A DNA stretch of 47,313 nucleotides from an uncultured Treponema sp. (GTDB taxonomy: Bacteria; Spirochaetota; Spirochaetia; Treponematales; Treponemataceae). The position numbers were made by a program, and so were the translations under genes. The notes under the pieces are model-generated. The model worked only from the letters and a program-made list of their open reading frames with translations, did no database searches and was not told the origin of the DNA. The stretch is taken from the NCBI GenBank assembly GCA_947166355.1, contig CAMVDX010000018.1:1-47313 (forward strand). Reading direction: 5' to 3'. How positions within the stretch are numbered: position 1 is the first letter of the stretch; each line of letters begins with the position of its first letter. This document shows positions 24,959 to 34,207 of this stretch, in pieces.

Positions 24959-24991
24959 AAAGCTATTGAACAGGACAACAGGAATCCCGAT

Positions 24992-25324
24992 TTGAAATTT
25001 TATATTATTGGCGAACGCGAATTAGTTCTTGCCTTTAAGCTGACGGGAATAGATGGAGCGGTTGCAGAAACCAGAGCCGAGGTTCTGGATGCATTTAACC
25101 GTGTAACCGGAAAGGGCGGAATTGTAAATGTACCTTCCGGCGAGATTCCCCGCGTGCTCATTCTTACGGAACAGGCTGCAAGTCAGATTGAAGACGAAGA
25201 AATTGCGTGGCAGAAAACAGGAAAATTTCCTCTGATTGTAGAAGTGCCCGGCTTGAACGGACATCTTAAAGGTAAAAAGAGCCTTTCTGATGCTATAAAA
25301 GAAGCCGTCGGTGTTGAGGTTTGA
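24992..25324 (+). CDS. atpF: V-type ATPase subunit F
   Basis: A 110-residue shaft-associated subunit. The start is a TTG read as MKFYIIGERELVLAFKLTGI, an exact fit to the subunit F opening (flexible Rossmann-like domain). The LILTEQAASQI and PLIVEVPG segments follow, and a helical tail (KKSLSDAIKEAVGVEV) ends it. AGGA lies nine bases before the TTG. It sits 33 bases after subunit K and eight bases before subunit E. Use of TTG here may keep expression below that of the ring subunit, though that is inference. Confidence 0.9.
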   Translation: MKFYIIGERELVLAFKLTGIDGAVAETRAEVLDAFNRVTGKGGIVNVPSGEIPRVLILTEQAASQIEDEEIAWQKTGKFPLIVEVPGLNGHLKGKKSLSDAIKEAVGVEV

Positions 25325-25332
25325 GGTGTAGA

Positions 25333-25953
25333 ATGCAGGAATTACGATCTACAGATATTCTGGATAAAGAGATTCAGGCGGATGCCCGCAAAAAAGCGGA
25401 GCGTATGCTTGCAAAAGCAGACAGTGAATGTGAAAAGCTGCTTGCCTCTGTTGAAGCTGATATTGAAAAAGCCGCCGAAGAAAAACAGCTGTTCTTTAAG
25501 CGCAAGCTTGAGGCTTTTGAAAAAGACCGCATGGCAGTTGAGCCTCTGGAAAAAGAGCGCTTTAAGGTTTCGTTTATTCAGAATACTGTAATTCAGAATA
25601 TAAACAAATATCTGGAAGGGCTTTCAGAAGATAAGCGGCTCGCCCTTGTTACTCATAATTTTGATTTTAATACAGAACACCGCCTTAATGCTTATGTTTA
25701 CGGTTTTTCAGCTGATGAGGCAAAAAAGTTTCTTTCAGCAAAGCTCAAAAATAAGCTTATTTCCTGTGTGGAGACTAAATTCAGTGCAGAAATTCTTGAA
25801 GATGATATAGGCCTTGCAAAGCCACAGGGAATCATTCTTGAATCAGATGATAAAAAAATCCGCTGCCGTCTTACTTTGAATGAAGTGATTGAAAAGCTTC
25901 TCGATACAAACCGTGCAGAACTCTGCAACGTCTTGTTCGGAGGTGAAATATGA
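25333..25953 (+). CDS. atpE: V-type ATPase subunit E
   Basis: A 206-residue peripheral-stalk subunit. The N-terminal 90 residues are a long helix with Ala/Lys/Glu repeats ([20 protein letters not shown]) that pairs with subunit H/G. The C-terminal half is a globular domain with [20 protein letters not shown] and [20 protein letters not shown]. The start is ATG at 25333, with GAGGTG upstream; the preceding in-frame start gives only four extra residues. The stop overlaps the subunit A start by four bases (ATGA), so the two are translationally coupled. Confidence 0.9.
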   Translation: MQELRSTDILDKEIQADARKKAERMLAKADSECEKLLASVEADIEKAAEEKQLFFKRKLEAFEKDRMAVEPLEKERFKVSFIQNTVIQNINKYLEGLSEDKRLALVTHNFDFNTEHRLNAYVYGFSADEAKKFLSAKLKNKLISCVETKFSAEILEDDIGLAKPQGIILESDDKKIRCRLTLNEVIEKLLDTNRAELCNVLFGGEI

Positions 25954-27707
25954 TAGAAGGAAAAATTACCCGCATTTCAGGTCCTATTGTTTATGCAGAA
26001 GGACTCGACGGCTGCGGTCTTTATGATGTAGTTGATGTCGGCGAGAAAAAACTGATTGGTGAAATTATCCGCCAGAACAAGGGTAACGCAACAATTCAGG
26101 TTTACGAGGAAGACACCGGTATGCACATCGGTGAAAAGGTTGTGTGTACACAGCGTCCTCTTTCTCTTCGCCTTGGTCCTGGAGTAGTTGGAAATATTTA
26201 TGATGGTATTCAGCGTCCTCTTAAAGCCATGTATGAGCATTCGGGCGGCTTTCTTTTGCCTGGAGAACGCACTCAGCCTCTGGACGAAAGTAAGTTATGG
26301 CATTTTGATGCAGCTGAAGGTGTGGGCGAGGGAACTCCAATTAAACCTGGCATGGGGATTGGAACTGTAAAAGAAACTGAATCTATTACAGAAAAAATAA
26401 TGGTTCCGCCGACAGTGCGTGGACGAGTTCTCAAAACTTTTAAGGGAACCGGTGACTACACCGTAAACGACGTAATTGCCACCACAGAGCTTGATGAAGA
26501 AATTCAGCTGGCTCAGTACTGGCCTGTTCGTAAGCCGCGTCCTTATGCACAGAAGCTTGGAGTTACCGAGCCTCTTATTACAGGTCAGCGTGTAATCGAC
26601 GTTTTCTTTCCTTTGAGTAAGGGTGGTACAGCCGCAATTCCTGGCGGCTTTGGAACTGGAAAAACAATGACTCAGCATGCCGTCGCAAAATGGTGTGATG
26701 CAGACTTAATCGTATATATCGGTTGTGGGGAGCGCGGAAACGAGATGACAGAAGTTCTCTCCGAGTTTCCGGAACTTATCGACCCGCGAACCGGCCGCTC
26801 AATTATGGAGCGAACAATCCTTATTGCAAATACTTCTAACATGCCGGTTGCGGCCCGCGAAGTTTCGCTTTACTCAGGAATTACACTTGCAGAGTACTTC
26901 CGCGATATGGGTATGGCAGTTGCAATCATGGCAGACTCAACTTCGCGCTGGGCGGAGGCTTTGCGTGAGCTTTCCGGCCGTATGGAAGAAATGCCTGCTG
27001 AGGAAGGCTTTCCAGCCTACTTACCGACCCGCCTTGCTTCTTTCTACGAAAGAGCCGGCCGTGTAATTTCGCTTGAGGGTCAGGAAGGTTCAGTCAGCGT
27101 AATTGGAGCTGTTTCTCCTCCGGGTGGTGACTTTTCTGAGCCTGTTACTCAGCATACAAAGCGCTTTATCCGCTGTTTCTGGGCTTTGGACCGCGAGCTT
27201 GCAAACGCCCGCCATTATCCTGCTATCGGCTGGATTGATTCTTACTCAGAATATGCAGATGAGGTTCGCGACTGGTGGGAGGTTCATAATCCGCTTTGGG
27301 GAACCTTACGTCAGGAAGCTCTTGAGCTTTTGAAAAACGAAAACAGACTTCAGCAGATTGTTCGCCTTATCGGACCTGATGCACTGCCTGATGCAGAGCG
27401 TCTTGTTCTGCGTGTTGCAGAAATGATTAAGAACGGTTTTCTTCAGCAGAATGCTTTTGATGATATTGATAAATATTGTTCAACAGATAAGCAGATTGCG
27501 ATTCTGGAACTGATTATGGAATATTATAAACGGGCCGCTTCCTGCATTAAGGCCGGCGCTCCGTTGACACAGGTTTCTACTCTTCCTGTTTGTGATGAAA
27601 TTGTCAGAATCAAGATGGTTTATAAAAACGAAGAGATGGACAAAATTAACGAAATCAAAACTCGTCTTGATTCGCAGATGAGTGAAGTTGAAAGAATGTA
27701 TCACTAG
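25950..27707 (+). CDS. atpA: V-type ATPase catalytic subunit A
   Basis: A 585-residue catalytic subunit that couples ATP hydrolysis or synthesis to ion transport. It has the Walker A motif GGFGTGKT at 232-239, the catalytic [10 protein letters not shown] block, and the A-subunit-specific non-homologous insert before the P-loop (around residues 110-190). [17 protein letters not shown] and [17 protein letters not shown] are typical. The length matches the family. GGAGGTG lies upstream within the subunit E end. The order E-A-B-D is conserved among V-type operons. Confidence 0.98.
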   Translation: MIEGKITRISGPIVYAEGLDGCGLYDVVDVGEKKLIGEIIRQNKGNATIQVYEEDTGMHIGEKVVCTQRPLSLRLGPGVVGNIYDGIQRPLKAMYEHSGGFLLPGERTQPLDESKLWHFDAAEGVGEGTPIKPGMGIGTVKETESITEKIMVPPTVRGRVLKTFKGTGDYTVNDVIATTELDEEIQLAQYWPVRKPRPYAQKLGVTEPLITGQRVIDVFFPLSKGGTAAIPGGFGTGKTMTQHAVAKWCDADLIVYIGCGERGNEMTEVLSEFPELIDPRTGRSIMERTILIANTSNMPVAAREVSLYSGITLAEYFRDMGMAVAIMADSTSRWAEALRELSGRMEEMPAEEGFPAYLPTRLASFYERAGRVISLEGQEGSVSVIGAVSPPGGDFSEPVTQHTKRFIRCFWALDRELANARHYPAIGWIDSYSEYADEVRDWWEVHNPLWGTLRQEALELLKNENRLQQIVRLIGPDALPDAERLVLRVAEMIKNGFLQQNAFDDIDKYCSTDKQIAILELIMEYYKRAASCIKAGAPLTQVSTLPVCDEIVRIKMVYKNEEMDKINEIKTRLDSQMSEVERMYH

Positions 27708-27741
27708 GTGAGTAAGGCCCAGGCGGCAGGTGATAGATAGT

Positions 27742-27780
27742 AAAGCGTTAAAAAAATTGCGGAAGCAATTTTTAGCTTTT
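27742..27780 (+). promoter_or_regulatory. Hairpin between subunits A and B
   Basis: AAAAATTGC and GCAATTTTT pair around GGAA, flanked by AAAGC and GCTTT. It lies in a 92-base gap, 20 bases before the subunit B start. With only A/U closing it is weaker than a terminator and has no T-run after it. It could be a processing site that sets the A:B ratio. Confidence 0.45.
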
Positions 27781-27799
27781 CATCCTTGGAGTTAATAGT

Positions 27800-29182
27800 A
27801 TGAAAGGAATAGAATATCGTGGTGTTACTTCTGTAGACGGACCTATCGTTGTCCTTAAGCGCACCGAAAATGTTTTTTATAATGAGACCGTTTGTGTACG
27901 CGATCGTCTTGGCGAAAAGCGTACCGGAAAGGTTGTTGATATTTCTGATGAAGCTGTTGTTGTTCAGATTTTCGGAAGTACAACCGGACTCGACCTTGAT
28001 GAAGCAACTTTTGAATTTCTGGAAGAGCCTCTTGAGCTTCGTGTAGGCGAGGGACTTCTCGGCCGAGTTTTCAACGGTCTGGGTAAGCCAATCGACGGTT
28101 ATCCTGAAATCATTTCCAGCGAAAAGCGAAATGTAAACGGAAACCCAATGAATCCGTATGCGCGAATTTATCCGCGCGATTTTATTCAGACTGGTATTTC
28201 TTCAATTGATGGAATGAACTCTCTTGTTCGCGGACAAAAGCTTCCGATTTTTTCTGGAAACGGTTTGCCTCATAACAAGCTTGCCGCTCAGATTATTCGC
28301 CAGGCAAAGCTCCGTAACAGTAACGAAAAGTTTGTAATGGTTTTTGCGGGCATGGGTATTAAATACGACGTTGCAAAATTCTTTGTAGACACTTTTGAAG
28401 AGTCAGGAGTTCTCGCAAACGTAGTTATGTTCCAGAGTCTTGCCGACGCTCCTTCTATTGAGCGTATCATTACTCCGCGCTGTGCACTTACCGCTGCAGA
28501 ATATCTTGCTTTTGAAAAGGGAATGCACGTACTTGTCGTTATGACTGATATGACAAACTACTGCGAGGCTCTGCGTGAAATTTCTACAACCCGCGGTGAG
28601 GTTCCTGGCCGTAAAGGATATCCGGGATATCTTTATTCTGATTTGGCTGAGCTCTACGAACGTGCCGGCCGTGTAAAAGGCAGCGAAGGTTCTATTACTC
28701 AGATTCCAATTCTTACAATGCCAAATGATGATATTTCGCATCCGATTCCTGACCTTACCGGTTACATCACCGAGGGCCAGATTGTACTTGGCCGCGAGCT
28801 CGCACAGCAGGGAATTTATCCGCCGGTTTCGGGACTTCCAAGTCTTAGCCGACTTATGAAAGACGGTATAGGCCCTGACATGACACGCGAAGACCACGCA
28901 AATGTTTCGAGCCAGCTTTTTGCTTCGTATTCAAAAGTGAAGTCGATTCGAAATCTTGCGGCAATTATTGGTGAAGAAGAACTCAGTGAGCTCGACCGGG
29001 CTTACCTTCATTTTGGTGAACGCCTCGAAAAAGAATTCTTTGGACAGGGTGAATACGAAGACCGCACAATCGAGCAGACTCTCGACCTTGGCTGGAAGAT
29101 TCTGAGTGAGCTTCCTCGCGAAGAGCTAACCCGAATTAAACCTGAGTTTATTGAAAAATATATGCCGGAGGTTGAGAACTGA
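27800..29182 (+). CDS. atpB: V-type ATPase subunit B
   Basis: A 460-residue regulatory subunit alternating with A in the catalytic hexamer. As expected for V-type B it lacks a Walker A motif; the loop reads [19 protein letters not shown]. Further family blocks are [35 protein letters not shown] and [18 protein letters not shown] lies eight bases before the ATG. Stop TGA is followed at once by a family-B repeat (29184-29246), which separates it from subunit D. Confidence 0.98.
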   Translation: MKGIEYRGVTSVDGPIVVLKRTENVFYNETVCVRDRLGEKRTGKVVDISDEAVVVQIFGSTTGLDLDEATFEFLEEPLELRVGEGLLGRVFNGLGKPIDGYPEIISSEKRNVNGNPMNPYARIYPRDFIQTGISSIDGMNSLVRGQKLPIFSGNGLPHNKLAAQIIRQAKLRNSNEKFVMVFAGMGIKYDVAKFFVDTFEESGVLANVVMFQSLADAPSIERIITPRCALTAAEYLAFEKGMHVLVVMTDMTNYCEALREISTTRGEVPGRKGYPGYLYSDLAELYERAGRVKGSEGSITQIPILTMPNDDISHPIPDLTGYITEGQIVLGRELAQQGIYPPVSGLPSLSRLMKDGIGPDMTREDHANVSSQLFASYSKVKSIRNLAAIIGEEELSELDRAYLHFGERLEKEFFGQGEYEDRTIEQTLDLGWKILSELPREELTRIKPEFIEKYMPEVEN

Positions 29183-29183
29183 C

Positions 29184-29246
29184 CGTCATCCCGAACTTGT
29201 TTCGGGATCTCATAATCAGAGATGCTGAAACAAGTTCAGCATGACG
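29184..29246. repeat. Family-B double palindrome between subunits B and D
   Basis: CATCCCGAACTTGTTTCGGGAT followed by GATGCTGAAACAAGTTCAGCAT, in opposite orientation. It begins two bases after the subunit B stop and ends 12 bases before the subunit D start, leaving no room for a good ribosome-binding site. It has no T-run, so read-through to subunit D is expected. Confidence 0.8.
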
Positions 29247-29258
29247 CTGTATATAACT

Positions 29259-29882
29259 ATGGCAAGACTTAATATCGCACCGACAAAATCAAACCTCCTC
29301 ATGATGAAAGAACAGCTTGCAGTTTCTACTAACGGCTACGAGTTGCTCGAAGAAAAACGCGAGATTCTTGTGCGCGAGCTTATGCATCTTGTGGAAAAGG
29401 TTAAGCTTTTGGAAAAAGAAATTGACCGCACAATCGGCGAGGCGTATCCGGCCTTTAAGCGCATGCTTATGCTCGACGGTGCTGATCAGATTGAACGTAT
29501 TTCTCATGCAGTTCATTATGATTTTGAGTTTACAGAAAAACGCGTAAACATCGGTGGAATGAGTTTTCCGACGATGGATGTAATTATGCCGCAGAAAGAG
29601 CTCTTTTATTCTTTCATCGGTACCGATGCAAATATGGATGCAACCATCAGCAAGTTTTTTGAGCTGCTTGTTCTGCTTTCACAAATGGCTTCCATACGAA
29701 CGATAGTTTGGAGACTTGCAGAAGAGGTTCGCAAAACTCAGCGTCGTGTAAACGCCCTGGATAAAATGATTATTCCGCAGGCGCGTGAAACCAAGGCTTA
29801 TATAGAAAGTGCGCTCGAAGAACGAGACCGCGAAAATATTTTTGTACTCAAGGCTTTGAAGAAAAAAAATGGCGCAAAATAA
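29259..29882 (+). CDS. atpD: V-type ATPase subunit D
   Basis: A 207-residue central-shaft subunit with two long helices. The opening ARLNIAPTKSNLLMMKEQL is characteristic, and the C-terminal helix RKTQRRVNALDKMIIPQARETKAYIES is strongly conserved. The family opening MARLNIAPTK sets the start at 29259; an in-frame start at 29241 adds six residues from the repeat. No Shine-Dalgarno sequence is visible before either. This is the last gene of the ATPase run; no subunit beyond D follows. Confidence 0.95.
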   Translation: MARLNIAPTKSNLLMMKEQLAVSTNGYELLEEKREILVRELMHLVEKVKLLEKEIDRTIGEAYPAFKRMLMLDGADQIERISHAVHYDFEFTEKRVNIGGMSFPTMDVIMPQKELFYSFIGTDANMDATISKFFELLVLLSQMASIRTIVWRLAEEVRKTQRRVNALDKMIIPQARETKAYIESALEERDRENIFVLKALKKKNGAK

Positions 29883-29917
29883 AAAGCCGTGGTAAAATTA
29901 TATTTGTAAGTCAACCT

Positions 29918-29989
29918 GATCCTGAAACAAGTTCAGGATGACGTTTCTGGATCTGTTATATAAGATTCCGAAACAAGTTCGGAATGACG
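29918..29989. repeat. Two family-B palindromes before the stress-protein gene
   Basis: ATCCTGAAACAAGTTCAGGAT and ATTCCGAAACAAGTTCGGAAT, each followed by GACG, about 20 bases apart. The second ends in GACGGAGA, which supplies part of the ribosome-binding site of the next gene. Confidence 0.8.
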
Positions 29990-29996
29990 GAGAATT

Positions 29997-30494
29997 ATGG
30001 CGAAAAGTTTCTTTAAAAAAATGATAGTCGCAGTGAACGGACACCGCTCATCTATTCATGCATCAATGTATGCAATTATGATGGCGCGTACCTATAACAT
30101 TGAACTTAAATTTGTTTATGTCGTTGATACTGCAACCATAAAATATCTTGCTGCAAATAAATTTCTTATTTCTGATGAGCGCTATAATTTTGAGGAGCGT
30201 CTGAATGAAGACGGCGAGCGCTACCTTGCTTATGCTCAGATGCTTGCCGGCTCTAAGGGTGTAAAATGTGAGACCGAACTCAGAAGCGGCGGAGTTTTTA
30301 CTGAGATTCTTCATTGTGCAGAAGATTATGAAGCCGACCTTATAATCCTTGGTGGTAACGAAAAAGATGAAAACCATCACACTGGAAAAAGAAATGTGCT
30401 TTCTACAGATCAGAGTGAAATTCTTGCTCATTCAAAATGTCCGGTTATGATTATTCAGAAGCCTGATATTGAAAAAATCTTCAAAATATTCTAA
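29997..30494 (+). CDS. Universal stress protein (UspA family)
   Basis: A 165-residue protein with the Usp fold: KMIVAVNGHRSSIHASMYAIMMA at the start, VYVVDTATIKYLAA, then ADLIILGGNEKDENHHTGKR, and a final CPVMIIQKPD strand. The usual GxxGx(9)G(S/T) nucleotide-binding loop is altered (GGNEKDENHHTGKRNVLST), so ATP binding is uncertain. GGAGA, partly from the repeat, precedes the ATG. It is 114 bases after subunit D and 15 before the J-domain gene. The exact role is unknown. Confidence 0.88.
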   Translation: MAKSFFKKMIVAVNGHRSSIHASMYAIMMARTYNIELKFVYVVDTATIKYLAANKFLISDERYNFEERLNEDGERYLAYAQMLAGSKGVKCETELRSGGVFTEILHCAEDYEADLIILGGNEKDENHHTGKRNVLSTDQSEILAHSKCPVMIIQKPDIEKIFKIF

Positions 30495-30509
30495 AAAATT
30501 ATCTTATAC

Positions 30510-31262
30510 ATGAAAGATTTCTATAAGATTCTTGGGGTGCGTCCGAATGCAACCCTTGCAGAAATTAAACGCGCTTACCGCGAAAAAGCAAAGCTTCTCC
30601 ATCCAGACCTCACAGGCGATTCTTCCAGCCAGAACGCATTTAACGAAGTGGTACAGGCATACCGGGTTCTCTCAGATATGCGCCAGCGTTCAATTTTCGA
30701 TGAATCTTTTTTTATCAAAATAAAACGCTCTTACAAAAAAGCTGATTCCTTTAATTATTACGACTGGCTAAAAGCCCGCGAGGACGAAGAAAGTCGTGCC
30801 AAACTGATTTTTTATACTCTCATGCACCAGAAAGAAGACGAAGCTGTTGCTGAGTTTAAGCGCATGCAGATGAATCATTCAGATTTTTCTCTGAAAAAAT
30901 GGTTTACCCGCGAAGACTTTATGGATTACGGTTACATACTTGCAGAAGAACTTGTAATTCGCGGTGAATACTACGATGCAATAATTCTGCTCGAGCAGAT
31001 TATTCAGATGGAGTATTCTTATCACTATTTTTATATTTTCTTTCCCGAAGTTTTAGATTTTACTCTGAGCATTCTGAAGCACAACATAGATACAGTAATT
31101 TCAGACGAGCTCGCCCTCGATGTCTACGAACGCGCCCTGGACTTAAACCTAGGAGTAAAAAACGACGCCTTCTTTCTCCGTAAAATGTCCGAAGAGTATC
31201 GTCGTCTGGGTGATTTGAGCACCGCAGAAATATGCTTAAGAGAATCGGAAAAGCGGTGTTAG
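30510..31262 (+). CDS. J-domain protein with helical C-terminal region
   Basis: A 250-residue protein. The first 65 residues are a J domain with intact HPD (His31-Asp33) in AKLLHPDLTG, expected to stimulate a DnaK-type chaperone. The rest lacks the Gly/Phe and zinc regions of DnaJ and looks like helical TPR-like repeats (LAEELVIRGEYYDAIILLEQI, EYRRLGDLSTAEICLRESEK). It is therefore a specialised J protein rather than DnaJ itself. No Shine-Dalgarno sequence is visible; it follows the stress-protein gene by 15 bases. Its last codons and TAG stop (from 31255) lie in the left arm of a large inverted repeat. Confidence 0.87.
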   Translation: MKDFYKILGVRPNATLAEIKRAYREKAKLLHPDLTGDSSSQNAFNEVVQAYRVLSDMRQRSIFDESFFIKIKRSYKKADSFNYYDWLKAREDEESRAKLIFYTLMHQKEDEAVAEFKRMQMNHSDFSLKKWFTREDFMDYGYILAEELVIRGEYYDAIILLEQIIQMEYSYHYFYIFFPEVLDFTLSILKHNIDTVISDELALDVYERALDLNLGVKNDAFFLRKMSEEYRRLGDLSTAEICLRESEKRC

Positions 31263-31550
31263 ATAAGACATTCGGCAGTTATAAAAAAATCTGATGGGCT
31301 TCTGCATTATATACGTTTTCTGTAAAACTGGCGAGAGGGAGCGGGGCGTGGTTCAAAAACACTCTTTTTGTGGCTGCTGCGAAGCGGCAGGTACAATAGT
31401 TTCTATACCACAAAAAGCGTGTAGCGCATTATTGCGCGGTTTTGAAACCACGCAGCCGTGACCGGAAGCCATGGTTTTCTCAAATTTGTTATATAATGCG
31501 TGACTCCATCAGATTTTTTTATATGATTTCTGTAAGTCTTATCTAACACC
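31255..31550. repeat. Large imperfect inverted repeat, 296 bp
   Basis: Terminal arms GGTGTTAGATAAGAC (31255-31269) and its exact complement (31536-31550). Moving inward, matching blocks are ATAAAAAAATCTGATGG, GCATTATATA, a GCGTGGTT-CAAAA block and CTTTTTGTGG. The centre contains CTGCTGCGAAGCGGCAG and GCGCATTATTGCGC hairpins. The left arm overlaps the end of the J-domain gene; the right end is 39 bases before map. No open reading frame of interest is inside. It looks like a foldback (MITE-like) element. Confidence 0.85.
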
Positions 31551-31574
31551 AGTCTAGCCATAATTCTTGCAAAG

Positions 31575-31583
31575 TGCTAATAT
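31575..31583 (+). promoter_or_regulatory. Extended -10 of map (leaderless candidate)
   Basis: TGC-TAATAT ends six bases before the ATG at 31590, with no Shine-Dalgarno sequence between. The -35 region is poor, as is common when an extended -10 is used. Confidence 0.6.
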
Positions 31584-31589
31584 ATTTCC

Positions 31590-32345
31590 ATGATTCAACT
31601 CAAAACACCAGAACAAATTGCCGGCATTCGTAAAGTATGTCATATCACCGCCGACATGTTTAATGAACTTATTCCAAAGGTAAAAGCCGGAATGTCTACT
31701 AAACAGGTAGACGATATGTTTAAAGATTATATGATTTCGCACGGCGGAAAGCCTGCCTGGTGGCGCGAAGATTTTCCTGGTGCTACTTGTATCAGTATTA
31801 ATAATGAAGTTATTCATGGAATCCCTTCTAAAAAGCGCATTATCAAAGACGGCGACCTTGTAAGCATAGATGTTGGAATTGATATGAACGGTTATATCAG
31901 TGATACAACCCATTCGCTTTTGATTGGAAATGTAAATCCTAAAGTTCGTAAGCTTCAGGAAGTAACTGCCGAATGTCTTAAAGCCGGAATCGCAGCCTGT
32001 GTAGTAGGTAACCGCATCAGCGACATTGCAAATGCCGTTTACGAAATTGCAGACCGCAACGGCTACGGTGTAGTTTATGATTACTGCGGACACGGGGTAG
32101 GGCTTGATGTACATGAAGACCCGAGTGTTCCAAACTGTCCGTTCCGTGGTCAGAACCCTAGAATCAAACCGGGAATGGTTCTTGCAATCGAGCCTATGAT
32201 TAATTTGGGAGTGCCGGATGTAGAAACAGCAGAAGATGGCTGGACGGTCCTCACCTGTGACGGCAAAGTAAGCTGCCACGAAGAACATACTGTAGCTGTT
32301 TTCGAAGATCACACCGAAGTTCTTACCGCCCTCGATTATAAATAG
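31590..32345 (+). CDS. map: Methionine aminopeptidase, type I
   Basis: A 251-residue cytoplasmic enzyme that removes the N-terminal methionine from new proteins. All five metal ligands align with E. coli at a constant offset of three: Asp94, Asp105, His168, Glu201 and Glu232 (VSIDVG, SDTTH, CGHGVG, AIEPM, HEEHTV). The catalytic His76 is in VIHGIP. The length is usual for type I. The start has no ribosome-binding site and an extended -10 just upstream. The gene stands alone between the large inverted repeat and a family-A repeat cluster. Confidence 0.97.
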   Translation: MIQLKTPEQIAGIRKVCHITADMFNELIPKVKAGMSTKQVDDMFKDYMISHGGKPAWWREDFPGATCISINNEVIHGIPSKKRIIKDGDLVSIDVGIDMNGYISDTTHSLLIGNVNPKVRKLQEVTAECLKAGIAACVVGNRISDIANAVYEIADRNGYGVVYDYCGHGVGLDVHEDPSVPNCPFRGQNPRIKPGMVLAIEPMINLGVPDVETAEDGWTVLTCDGKVSCHEEHTVAVFEDHTEVLTALDYK

Positions 32346-32497
32346 ATTGCCAGCCGCAGACGAAGCAAAACTCAAACATGGATTGCCACGTCACCCTTTG
32401 GGTTCCTCGCAATGACGTCGTCTACACGTCACCCTGACACACGTCATTGCGAGCCGCAGGCGAAGCAATCCATTCCCCTGGCTTAAGCCGGGAATCT
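32345..32497. repeat. Family-A repeat cluster between map and htrA
   Basis: Several partial copies: AGATTGCCAGCCGCAGACGAAGC, GGATTGCCACGTCA...CTCGCAATGACG, then CACGTCATTGCGAGCC and GCAGGCGAAGCAATCC. ATTCCCC-TGGCTTAAGCCGGGAAT ends the block. The DNA from 32500 to 32650 is AT-rich with a palindrome (32540-32578). Confidence 0.75.
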
Positions 32498-32539
32498 CTC
32501 AAAAATAAGAAAACATTTATGTTACCTTTTCTCATAATT

Positions 32540-32578
32540 TTAGTTATATTTAATGTAAGCGCTTTAAAAAATAACTAA
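32540..32578 (+). promoter_or_regulatory. Inverted repeat in the htrA upstream region
   Basis: TTAGTTAT at 32540-32547 and ATAACTAA at 32571-32578 form an inverted repeat around a segment with AAGCGCTT. It lies about 95 bases before the htrA start. It may be an operator or simply an AT-rich hairpin. AAGAGGAG before the ATG is the binding site. Confidence 0.35.
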
Positions 32579-32672
32579 AATAACTGTGATATACGTCCAC
32601 GTCAAGGCACTCTTCGTTCAGGAACTTGACTTGTCCGTTTATCAGATTTTTTAAGAGGAGTATAAAACTGCT

Positions 32673-34112
32673 ATGAAAAAACTGACTAAGGTACTTGCAG
32701 CAGCCTCAATGCTGCTTCTGTTATCTGCTTTTCTTTTCGCAGATCCGCCTAAGAAGACAGACTCATCATTAAGTGTAATCGAAGCACTTCAGAATTCTTT
32801 CCGCTCCATCAGTAATACAATGCTTCCTGCAGTTGTTGAAGTTGATGTAACCGAAACAAAGACATATACAAATCCATTTGGCGGAATGTCAAATCCGTTT
32901 GAATTCTTTTTCGGAAACGGAAATAGCGATGATGAAAGCAAAAAAAACAATCAGCGTGAATATGAATCAAAAGGTCTTGGTTCCGGCGTAATTGTAAGAA
33001 AAACAGGAAATACTTTCTATGTACTTACAAATAACCACGTTGCGGGCTCGGCTACAACAATCAGCATCAAGCTCAACGATGGCCGTGAGTTCGAAGGTAA
33101 ACTTGTTGGTGCAGACAGCCGCATAGACGTAGCTCTTGTTTCTTTTGAATCAAAAGATTCTTCTATTCCGGTAGCAGTACTCGGAGATTCAGACATGGTT
33201 CAGCCGGGCGATATCTGTCTTGCATTCGGAGCTCCGCTTGGATACAGCCAGTCTGTAACTCAGGGTATCATCAGTGCAGTTGGACGTAGTGAAACTTCAA
33301 TGTCTTCAATGAGTGATTATATCCAGACCGATGCCGCTATTAATCAGGGAAACTCTGGTGGTCCGCTTGTAAATATTTACGGTGAAGTAATTGGAATTAA
33401 TACCTGGATAGCGTCTAGCTCGGGCGGTTCAGTTGGACTTGGCTTTGCAATTCCAATCAACAATCTTAAATCTGCAATCGATTCCTTTATCAAGAAGGGT
33501 AAGGTTGTTTACGGCTGGGTAGGTGTTCAGCTTGTTGATGTTACAGATGAATATAAAGAAGAGCTTGGTGTAAAGGGAACTGAAGGTGCATTTGCGGCAG
33601 AAGTATTCTCTAATTCTCCTGCCTTCAAGGGTGGAATCAAACCTGGTGATTATATTATTGAAGTAAACGGCAAGAAGGTAAAATCTACAAGTCAGCTTGT
33701 CCGCGATATTGGAAACCTCGAAGCTGGAACAACAGCTAAGTTTACAGTAATCCGTGGAGGTAAACAGCTTTCAGATATTGTCGTTAAGATTGAAGAGCGT
33801 GCAAACGAAAGCGATATCAATAATGGTAAGCTTTGGCCAGGCTTTATTGCAAGCCCACTTACAGATAAAGCCCGCGAATCTCTCAAAATCGACGATAAGA
33901 AGGTAAAGGGTGTAATTGCGACAAATGTAGAAGAAAAATCTCCAGCCGCAAGCCTTCGTATACAGAACGGCGACATCATCACCGCAGTAAACGGCAAGAA
34001 AGTTACAACCCTCGCCGAGTTCTACGCCGAACTGGCCGCAGCCCAGAAGTCAGTAAACTTCGACATTTACTCGAACGGCGGAACAATCACTACAGGAACC
34101 TATCGTTTCTAA
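32673..34112 (+). CDS. HtrA/Deg-family periplasmic serine protease with two PDZ domains
   Basis: A 479-residue envelope quality-control protease. The signal peptide is cut near LFA-D (residue 23). A Gly/Phe/Asn-rich loop (NPFGGMSNPFEFFFGNGN) follows. The trypsin-like domain has the full triad His122 (TNNHVAGS), Asp152 (DSRIDVAL) and Ser228 (GNSGGPL). PDZ1 spans about 270-370 (FSNSPAFKGGIKPGDYIIEVNG) and PDZ2 about 390-475 (SPAASLRIQNGDIITAVNG). It acts on misfolded or surface proteins in the periplasm. AAGAGGAG precedes the ATG. The naming as DegP or DegQ cannot be settled from sequence. Confidence 0.95.
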   Translation: MKKLTKVLAAASMLLLLSAFLFADPPKKTDSSLSVIEALQNSFRSISNTMLPAVVEVDVTETKTYTNPFGGMSNPFEFFFGNGNSDDESKKNNQREYESKGLGSGVIVRKTGNTFYVLTNNHVAGSATTISIKLNDGREFEGKLVGADSRIDVALVSFESKDSSIPVAVLGDSDMVQPGDICLAFGAPLGYSQSVTQGIISAVGRSETSMSSMSDYIQTDAAINQGNSGGPLVNIYGEVIGINTWIASSSGGSVGLGFAIPINNLKSAIDSFIKKGKVVYGWVGVQLVDVTDEYKEELGVKGTEGAFAAEVFSNSPAFKGGIKPGDYIIEVNGKKVKSTSQLVRDIGNLEAGTTAKFTVIRGGKQLSDIVVKIEERANESDINNGKLWPGFIASPLTDKARESLKIDDKKVKGVIATNVEEKSPAASLRIQNGDIITAVNGKKVTTLAEFYAELAAAQKSVNFDIYSNGGTITTGTYRF

Positions 34113-34129
34113 ACGCGGTTGCTGATAAT

Positions 34130-34158
34130 TCTGATATTTCGGATATTTCGGAATATTT
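34130..34158 (+). repeat. Triple 9-bp direct repeat upstream of the HD-GYP gene
   Basis: TGATATTTC, GGATATTTC and GGAATATTTC follow one another, 35-65 bases upstream of the -10 box. Spacing at near one helical turn could fit an activator-binding region. Confidence 0.4.
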
Positions 34159-34170
34159 CAAAAAATATTT

Positions 34171-34199
34171 TTGTCCGCATACTAAAAGAGTGCTATAAT
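34171..34199 (+). promoter_or_regulatory. Promoter of the HD-GYP sensor gene (leaderless candidate)
   Basis: TTGTCC, 17 bases, TGC-TATAAT. The -10 ends eight bases before the ATG at 34208 and no Shine-Dalgarno sequence exists, so the mRNA should begin at or within two bases of the start codon. Confidence 0.72.
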
Positions 34200-34207
34200 A
34201 ATGGTCT

